NCBI GenBank assembly: GCA_015059805.1
Contig: SUZO01000025.1
Location: forward strand, 1 to 35,594
DNA: 35,594 nucleotides
Reading direction: 5' to 3'
DNA from: Rikenellaceae bacterium
GTDB taxonomy: Bacteria; Bacteroidota; Bacteroidia; Bacteroidales; Rikenellaceae
A program made the position numbers and the translations under genes. The notes beneath the pieces were generated by a model, which saw only the letters and a program-made list of their open reading frames with translations, did no database searches and was not told the origin of the DNA. The first letter of the stretch is position 1. Each line of letters starts with the position of its first letter. Shown piece by piece: positions 30,985 to 35,594 of this stretch.

Positions 30985-33561
30985 ATGAAACTACAATCTA
31001 TCTTTACAAAGTCTATCATTGCAACAGCGCTATTGCTTGCAGTTGGTTGCTCAACGACCATTGAGCGCGTAGGCGTACGAACTGAGGCGTTAGACGATGC
31101 CGCTTGGCAGAGCTCTAAGTGGATTTCAGTGGTCGATGCACCAGTTGTGACAGAGAAGAACGCTAAGCGCGCAGCCGATGGCGCAAACTGGTTCTTAACC
31201 ACCATTACAAACGAGAAGGCAGTTACATCTGCAAAGTGGATGGCAACATCCTTGGGTGTACATGAGATATATGTCAATGGCAAGCCTGTAGGCAATGAGT
31301 TCCTCAAGCCAGGCTTTACACACCGTGAGAAGCGACGCCACTCATTCACATACGATGTCACTGAGGCATTCAACCTTGCAGCGGGCAAAGAGAACACTCT
31401 CTCAGCGCAGGTAACCCCAGGCTGGTGGGCAGACTACATCATCACCCCTTCACGTTTCAATGGACTTTTTGGCAAAAAGTGCGCCTTCAGAGCCGTCTTA
31501 GAGCTCACCTTTGCCGATGGAACAACAAAGCTCTACGGCACAAACCTGGAGGATTGGAAGGCTGGCATCGCTGGTCCAGTGAAGCATGCGGCAATCTTTG
31601 ATGGCGAGGAGTATGACGCTCGTGAGAAGTTGGGCTTCCAGACCCCTGAGCTCCTCTCTACACCTGAGGAGAATCTTGAGTTTACAGGCTCTATCTCCCC
31701 TGCAAATGGCGCTGAAGTCTACCTGCGCGATGACCTTACACTCTCTCCAGTAGAGTCTTATATCTGGAAGTATGCAGAGAATAGCAACGAGTGGGAGTAT
31801 GGCAAGGTGGTTATCGACCGTAAGTATGAGCCTGGTAAGACAATAACCCTCAACCCGGGCGAGACCCTTGTTGTAGACTTCGGTCAGAACTGCGCTGCCA
31901 TTCCAGAGTTTACATTCAAGGCTGCAGAGGGTACAATCCTCACCTGCCTTCCTGCAGAGATGCTCAACGACGGCAATGGAGCTAAGAGCCGTGGCATGGA
32001 TGGCCCTGAGGGTAGCGTATACCGCACCAATCTCCGTATAGCAGATTTAGGCATGATACTAAAGTATACATTTGCAGAGCAGTGTGGCTATGTGACTTAT
32101 CATCCAACTTGCACCTTCTATGGCTATCGTTATATCTCCGTAACAGCTACAGAGAAGGTTACAATCAAGAGCATCAAGTCTATCCCTGTAACCTCAATTA
32201 CAAAGCAGATGGAGAGTGGTACAATCACCACAGGCAACGAGCTTATCAACAAGCTCATCTCTAATACCTATTGGGGTCAGCTCTCAAACTACCTCTCAGT
32301 ACCTACAGATTGTCCACAGCGTAACGAGCGCATGGGCTGGACTGCCGACACACAGGTATTTACCGAGACTGGTTCATTCTTTGCCAACACAGCACAGTTC
32401 TTCCACAAGTGGATGGGCGATATGCGCGACAGTCAGAATGAGCTTGGCGGTTTCCCTGGCGTAGCGCCTGTAGCACACTACGGCACATCGTACATGCGTT
32501 TAGGTTGGGCAGATGCTGGCGTTATTGTTCCATGGACTGTATGGAAGCAGTTTGGCGACAAAGCTATCATTGACGAGAACTGGGACTCTATGTGCCTATA
32601 TATGAAGCATATAGACGAGACAAAATATGACCACGACGCCCTTAAGAAGGAGAATGGCAATAGCCAGTATGCCGATTGGTTGAGCTATGAGCCACTTGAG
32701 AGCCACAGCAGGGGTCAATATATCAAAGTTAATGGCAAGATAAAGCTCAACCCTGAGGCTGTAGGCTACTGGAACTTCCTCAGCGCTGCATATTGGGCTA
32801 TTGATGCCGCTATGATGGCAGACATGGCTGCTGCTGCAGGTCGTGATGCTACACACTATCAGGAGATGAATAAGAGGGCTAAAAACTACATAAAGAGAGA
32901 GTTCCTCAACGCTGACGGCACATTCAAGACCGCTATTCTCAACACTATGCAGACCCCAGCACTCTTTGCACTCAAGGCTGGCGTTGTTGAGGGTAAGGCT
33001 AAGGAGGATATGATTGCTCGTCTCCGTCAGAACTTCAAGGAGCATGACAACTGCCTACAGACAGGCTTCCTCGGCACATCAATACTTATGTCTACCCTTA
33101 CCGAGAATGGCATGGTTGATATTGCCTACGAACTCCTCTTCCAGCGCAAAAACCCAAGCTGGCTATACTCTGTAGATAATGGTGCAACCACTATTTGGGA
33201 GCGCTGGAATAGCTATACCCTTGAGGATGGTATGCACAAGAAGAGTATGAACAGCTTTAACCACTACGCTTATGGTTGTGTCTGCGAGTGGATTTGGGAG
33301 GTAGCTGCAGGTATCTCATCCGTTGTAGAGCATCCAGGTTTCAAGCACATTGTTATGGCACCTATTCCGGATAAGCGACTCGGTTATGTCAAGGCTGAGT
33401 ACAACTCGGCTGCTGGACTTATCAAGAGCGCTTGGAGATATGAGGGTGAGCAGTGGATTTGGGACTTCACAATTCCAGAGGGCACAACTGCTACAGTTAC
33501 TGTTCCTGGTGAGGATTGCTCTCAAATCTACCAGAGTGGTACATATAGCATTGTCAGATAG
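30985..33561 (+). CDS. GH78 alpha-L-rhamnosidase-like lipoprotein
   Basis: 858 residues. The lipobox LLAVGC puts it on a membrane, probably the outer one. Beta-sandwich domains occupy the first ~400 residues (KWMATSLGVHEIYVNGKPVG is the usual GH78 N-domain signature); the (alpha/alpha)6 catalytic domain follows. Its active-site block DCPQRNERMGWTAD provides Asp442, Glu447 and Asp454, and GATTIWERW provides Glu739; all four residues match those needed in characterised GH78 enzymes. It should release terminal L-rhamnose from plant or bacterial glycans. No SusC/SusD pair is visible nearby, so it may be an isolated enzyme rather than part of a polysaccharide utilisation locus. Confidence 0.9.
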   Translation: MKLQSIFTKSIIATALLLAVGCSTTIERVGVRTEALDDAAWQSSKWISVVDAPVVTEKNAKRAADGANWFLTTITNEKAVTSAKWMATSLGVHEIYVNGKPVGNEFLKPGFTHREKRRHSFTYDVTEAFNLAAGKENTLSAQVTPGWWADYIITPSRFNGLFGKKCAFRAVLELTFADGTTKLYGTNLEDWKAGIAGPVKHAAIFDGEEYDAREKLGFQTPELLSTPEENLEFTGSISPANGAEVYLRDDLTLSPVESYIWKYAENSNEWEYGKVVIDRKYEPGKTITLNPGETLVVDFGQNCAAIPEFTFKAAEGTILTCLPAEMLNDGNGAKSRGMDGPEGSVYRTNLRIADLGMILKYTFAEQCGYVTYHPTCTFYGYRYISVTATEKVTIKSIKSIPVTSITKQMESGTITTGNELINKLISNTYWGQLSNYLSVPTDCPQRNERMGWTADTQVFTETGSFFANTAQFFHKWMGDMRDSQNELGGFPGVAPVAHYGTSYMRLGWADAGVIVPWTVWKQFGDKAIIDENWDSMCLYMKHIDETKYDHDALKKENGNSQYADWLSYEPLESHSRGQYIKVNGKIKLNPEAVGYWNFLSAAYWAIDAAMMADMAAAAGRDATHYQEMNKRAKNYIKREFLNADGTFKTAILNTMQTPALFALKAGVVEGKAKEDMIARLRQNFKEHDNCLQTGFLGTSILMSTLTENGMVDIAYELLFQRKNPSWLYSVDNGATTIWERWNSYTLEDGMHKKSMNSFNHYAYGCVCEWIWEVAAGISSVVEHPGFKHIVMAPIPDKRLGYVKAEYNSAAGLIKSAWRYEGEQWIWDFTIPEGTTATVTVPGEDCSQIYQSGTYSIVR

Positions 33562-33583
33562 CCACAATTTAATTATTAAACAG

Positions 33584-33617
33584 CGAGGATGTCCAATTTA
33601 GAGGACATCCTCGTTTG
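33584..33617 (+). terminator. Terminator of the rhamnosidase gene
   Basis: Perfect 11-bp stem CGAGGATGTCC (33584-33594) / GGACATCCTCG (33603-33613) followed by TTTG; the TTTG is also the -33 box of the next promoter. Confidence 0.85.
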
Positions 33618-33644
33618 TTATTGAATAATTTATTACTACCTTTG
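33615..33644 (+). promoter_or_regulatory. Promoter of the 5'-nucleotidase-like gene
   Basis: TTG (33615-33617) and TACCTTTG (33637-33644), 19 bases apart. The -33 box overlaps the T-tail of the preceding terminator. Confidence 0.8.
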
Positions 33645-33669
33645 TCGTGAACCATAATATTTTAACAAG

Positions 33670-35094
33670 ATGAAAAAACTTATATCTGTCATCGTTTTTA
33701 TCGTAGCATTCGCCAGCATACTTTTCTATCGTTCAACACTTCGTGAGCGCGAGGTTATCATTCTATCCACCAACGACATTCATGCCGTTATCGACCACTT
33801 CCCAGAGCTTGTCACCGCAGTAAATCTCTGCCGCGACACCGTTGCCACGCTGCTTGTTGATAGTGGTGACCGCTGGACTGGTAACGCATTTATAGATAGA
33901 GCCGAGGGGCGACTGCCGATTATTGAGCTGATGAATCATGCGGGCTACAATGCCGCCACATTGGGAAATCATGAGTTTGACAAGGGCAAGGCTCTGCTTC
34001 AGGGGGCTATAGAGTATGCCCACTTCCCTATTCTGTGCGCCAACATGAAGAGTAACACAGACTCCCTAACAACCCTCCCAGGCTCATTGACCCTCAAGGC
34101 TCGCAATGGAATTAAGCTCTTCATCGCTGGTGTTGTGACAAATTACGACAACGGTCACCCAGACGGCAACGACGACATTTTTGTTGGTCTTGACTTCTCC
34201 GACCCTATTGAAGCAGCAAAGAGCGAGGTCGCTCATCACCGCGCCGATGCAGATATTGCCCTACTTCTCTCACACATGGGCGACGATAAGGATATGCAGT
34301 TAGCAGCAGAAGATAACTGCTACAACATCATCCTCGGTGGACATACCCACGCCATTGCCGACACACTCGTTGGCAGCACCATCATCGGTCAGACTGGGCG
34401 ATACCTCAAACGCCTCGGCGCTACACACATCCGCATGAAGGGAGAGAAGATAACCTCCATAGAGTACCGCAACATCCCCCTTGAGGGATATGCCAAGGAT
34501 AGCGCAACCCTCGCCATTGTAAATCGCATAGAGAACGACCCTATCCTCGGCGCTGCTGTAGGCTCTCTCGCCGCTCCAATTACACACACAGGTTTCGCCA
34601 ACATGATTACTAAGTGTATCGCCGAGGCTACAGATGCACAAATCGGCTTCTACCACTATGGTGGCATCCGCCTTGCTAACCACGACGCAGGTAATATTAA
34701 ACTGGCTACAGTCTATAACCTTGAGCCTTTTGAGTCAAAAATCCACACTATTATCATGACTCCAGCTCAGATGCGCGCCATGATAATCGCAAAATTTAAC
34801 GATACAAATAATAGCAAAGAGTCTCACCGCGTAGATCTTTTTAGCACTACCCCATATAATATTATTGTTGATAAGCGCGGCGAAGCTGTAGACGTTGTCT
34901 TCCCAAAGCTGCGCGAAAATCGTAAATATCGCGTCGCCCTCTCAGATTATGTTGGCAAAAAATACCAGGCTGTTAATGGCGACAAACATACTACACACAA
35001 TATTTTGGTGGTAGATAAACTGCTTGAACTCCTAAATAGCCAAAAGCAAACCCCTGTAGATAACACCGCATACCAAAAAATTATCAAACAATAA
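33670..35094 (+). CDS. 5'-nucleotidase / UshA-type metallophosphoesterase
   Basis: 474 residues with an N-terminal membrane anchor or uncleaved signal (residues 4-20). Metallophosphoesterase motifs are complete: STNDIH (Asp36, His38), DSGDRWTG (from Asp64), GNHEFD (99-104), SHMG and GGHTH. The C-terminal ~180 residues are the 5'-nucleotidase substrate domain (NLEPFESKIHTIIMT, with YHYGGIRLA). It would hydrolyse nucleotides in the periplasm to nucleosides; the nucleoside kinase 3 kb upstream, on the other strand, could feed on such products, but the genes are not co-transcribed. Slightly shorter than UshA (about 550). Confidence 0.88.
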   Translation: MKKLISVIVFIVAFASILFYRSTLREREVIILSTNDIHAVIDHFPELVTAVNLCRDTVATLLVDSGDRWTGNAFIDRAEGRLPIIELMNHAGYNAATLGNHEFDKGKALLQGAIEYAHFPILCANMKSNTDSLTTLPGSLTLKARNGIKLFIAGVVTNYDNGHPDGNDDIFVGLDFSDPIEAAKSEVAHHRADADIALLLSHMGDDKDMQLAAEDNCYNIILGGHTHAIADTLVGSTIIGQTGRYLKRLGATHIRMKGEKITSIEYRNIPLEGYAKDSATLAIVNRIENDPILGAAVGSLAAPITHTGFANMITKCIAEATDAQIGFYHYGGIRLANHDAGNIKLATVYNLEPFESKIHTIIMTPAQMRAMIIAKFNDTNNSKESHRVDLFSTTPYNIIVDKRGEAVDVVFPKLRENRKYRVALSDYVGKKYQAVNGDKHTTHNILVVDKLLELLNSQKQTPVDNTAYQKIIKQ

Positions 35095-35170
35095 CACACA
35101 GATAATCAAACAGTTGAATAATAAGAACACTTTTTTCTTAAAAAAACTTCAAAATTTTTCGCAAAAATAT

Positions 35171-35201
35171 TTGCACATAAAAAATATTTGCTCTATCTTT
35201 G
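35171..35201 (+). promoter_or_regulatory. Promoter of tRNA-Gly
   Basis: TTG (35171-35173, in ATTTG) and TATCTTTG (35194-35201), 20 bases apart. The leader carries a hairpin TCGCAA/TTGCGA (35205-35230 region). Confidence 0.75.
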
Positions 35202-35256
35202 CACTCGCAATCAGGAAATAATGGTTGCGACATAATTCCGGAGCGGAAGTCTACAT

Positions 35257-35332
35257 GCGGAAATAGCTCAGTTGGTAGAGCACAACCTTGCCAAGGTTGG
35301 GGTCGCGAGTTCGAGTCTCGTTTTCCGCTCCA
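35257..35332 (+). tRNA. tRNA-Gly (anticodon GCC)
   Basis: 76 bases with encoded CCA. Acceptor stem GCGGAAA/TTTCCGC, discriminator T (U73, as expected for bacterial tRNA-Gly), D-loop AGCTCAGTTGGTAGAGC, anticodon loop TTGCCAA on a CAACC/GGTTG stem, and T-loop GTTCGAGTC. Confidence 0.97.
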
Positions 35333-35362
35333 AGTCCAAAAGTTTTGAGGACAAAATCAAGC

Positions 35363-35397
35363 AAAACCCTTTGAAACATCGTTTCAGAGGGTTTTTC
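35363..35397 (+). terminator. Terminator after tRNA-Gly
   Basis: AAAACCCTTTGAAAC (35363-35377) / GTTTCAGAGGGTTTT (35381-35395) with one mismatch and loop ATC, followed by TC. Confidence 0.8.
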
Positions 35398-35594
35398 ATT
35401 TGCTGTCGGTAGGTATCGCTCCGACACTGAGAAGCCCTTACCCGACATAGCCCGAACCTCGAAGTGTCGGCTCTGTCGTAAATTCCGGTGGGGAGCGAAA
35501 AAAATCATGCAAAAATAGTAGCTAAACGAAATATAAAGAAAGGTATGTCGGCTACACCCCTAAACTGATTTCTGAATGCTTTGACTTTTGCATT
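35398..35594. other. Intergenic DNA to the window end
   Basis: About 200 bases with no supported gene. The repeated blocks GTCGG/CCGAC (several between 35403 and 35470) could pair locally. An integrated element could begin here because it follows a tRNA 3' end, but no attachment repeat is visible inside the window. Confidence 0.4.

Noticed and set aside
35251..35508. An 85-residue frame antisense to tRNA-Gly, containing GAENETRTRDPNLGKVV
   Set aside because: This is the well-known false protein made by reading the complement of a tRNA; the tRNA and its terminator explain the sequence.

Overview
This window is chromosomal DNA from a member of the Bacteroidales (phylum Bacteroidota); I cannot fix the genus. 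The evidence is the promoter grammar (TTG about 19-20 bases upstream of TAnnTTTG, seen at well over a dozen genes), A-rich start regions with weak Shine-Dalgarno sites, and typical families: a GGGtGRT protein, a DUF4834 protein, a fimbrillin-like lipoprotein, a radical SAM/lipoprotein cassette, an OprO/P-type porin, a GH78 lipoprotein and a TGS-fused nucleoside kinase.

Layout. 1-1817 (+): 3' end of a GGGtGRT gene and an AraC-type regulator. 2318-5940 (-): glyceraldehyde-3-phosphate dehydrogenase, an MlaF/MlaE-like lipid transport pair and a small membrane protein. 6078-7752 (-): a fimbrillin-like lipoprotein preceded by a 42-residue peptide gene. 8348-9430 (-): rpsF-rpsR-rplI. 9796-13581 (-): a YeiH-type transporter with a porin, then a secreted PHP-domain phosphoesterase. 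13733-15438 (-): DUF177 gene, rpmF and plsX. 15646-16416 (+): an SDR dehydrogenase. 16481-20048 (-): a glycosidase-like lipoprotein and a TIR-domain protein. 20293-22002 (-): a tight three-gene operon of two lipoproteins and a radical SAM enzyme. 22093-25224 (-): a RelA/SpoT homologue, an anti-sigma-like protein and a sigma factor. 25431-27722 (-): an AraC gene whose last 330 bp are duplicated, with a candidate small RNA and a small secreted protein between the two copies. 28236-35332: a second AraC gene (+), a nucleoside kinase (-), an alpha-L-rhamnosidase (+), a 5'-nucleotidase-like protein (+) and tRNA-Gly(GCC).

The unusual part is the intergenic DNA. Several families of structured repeats recur in it. 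One (called S1 here, about 127 bp) has covarying inverted ends and, in three copies, starts at or within one base of the stop codon of a gene. A second (S2, about 200 bp) occurs twice with the same multi-helix fold but different base pairs. Others are heptad arrays built on TTAGCC/TTAGCT, nonamer arrays built on GAATTTAGG with a complementary arm, a MITE-like element with perfect 13-bp ends, and a 27-bp palindrome overlapping two promoters.

The strongest candidates for poorly described systems are the S1/S2 structured elements, the radical SAM operon with a short second lipoprotein sharing a YGTP motif, the SARM1-like TIR protein with an odd C-terminus, and the duplicated AraC tail around a candidate leader RNA and a small secreted protein. 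All calls come from reading the sequence; no database search was run.
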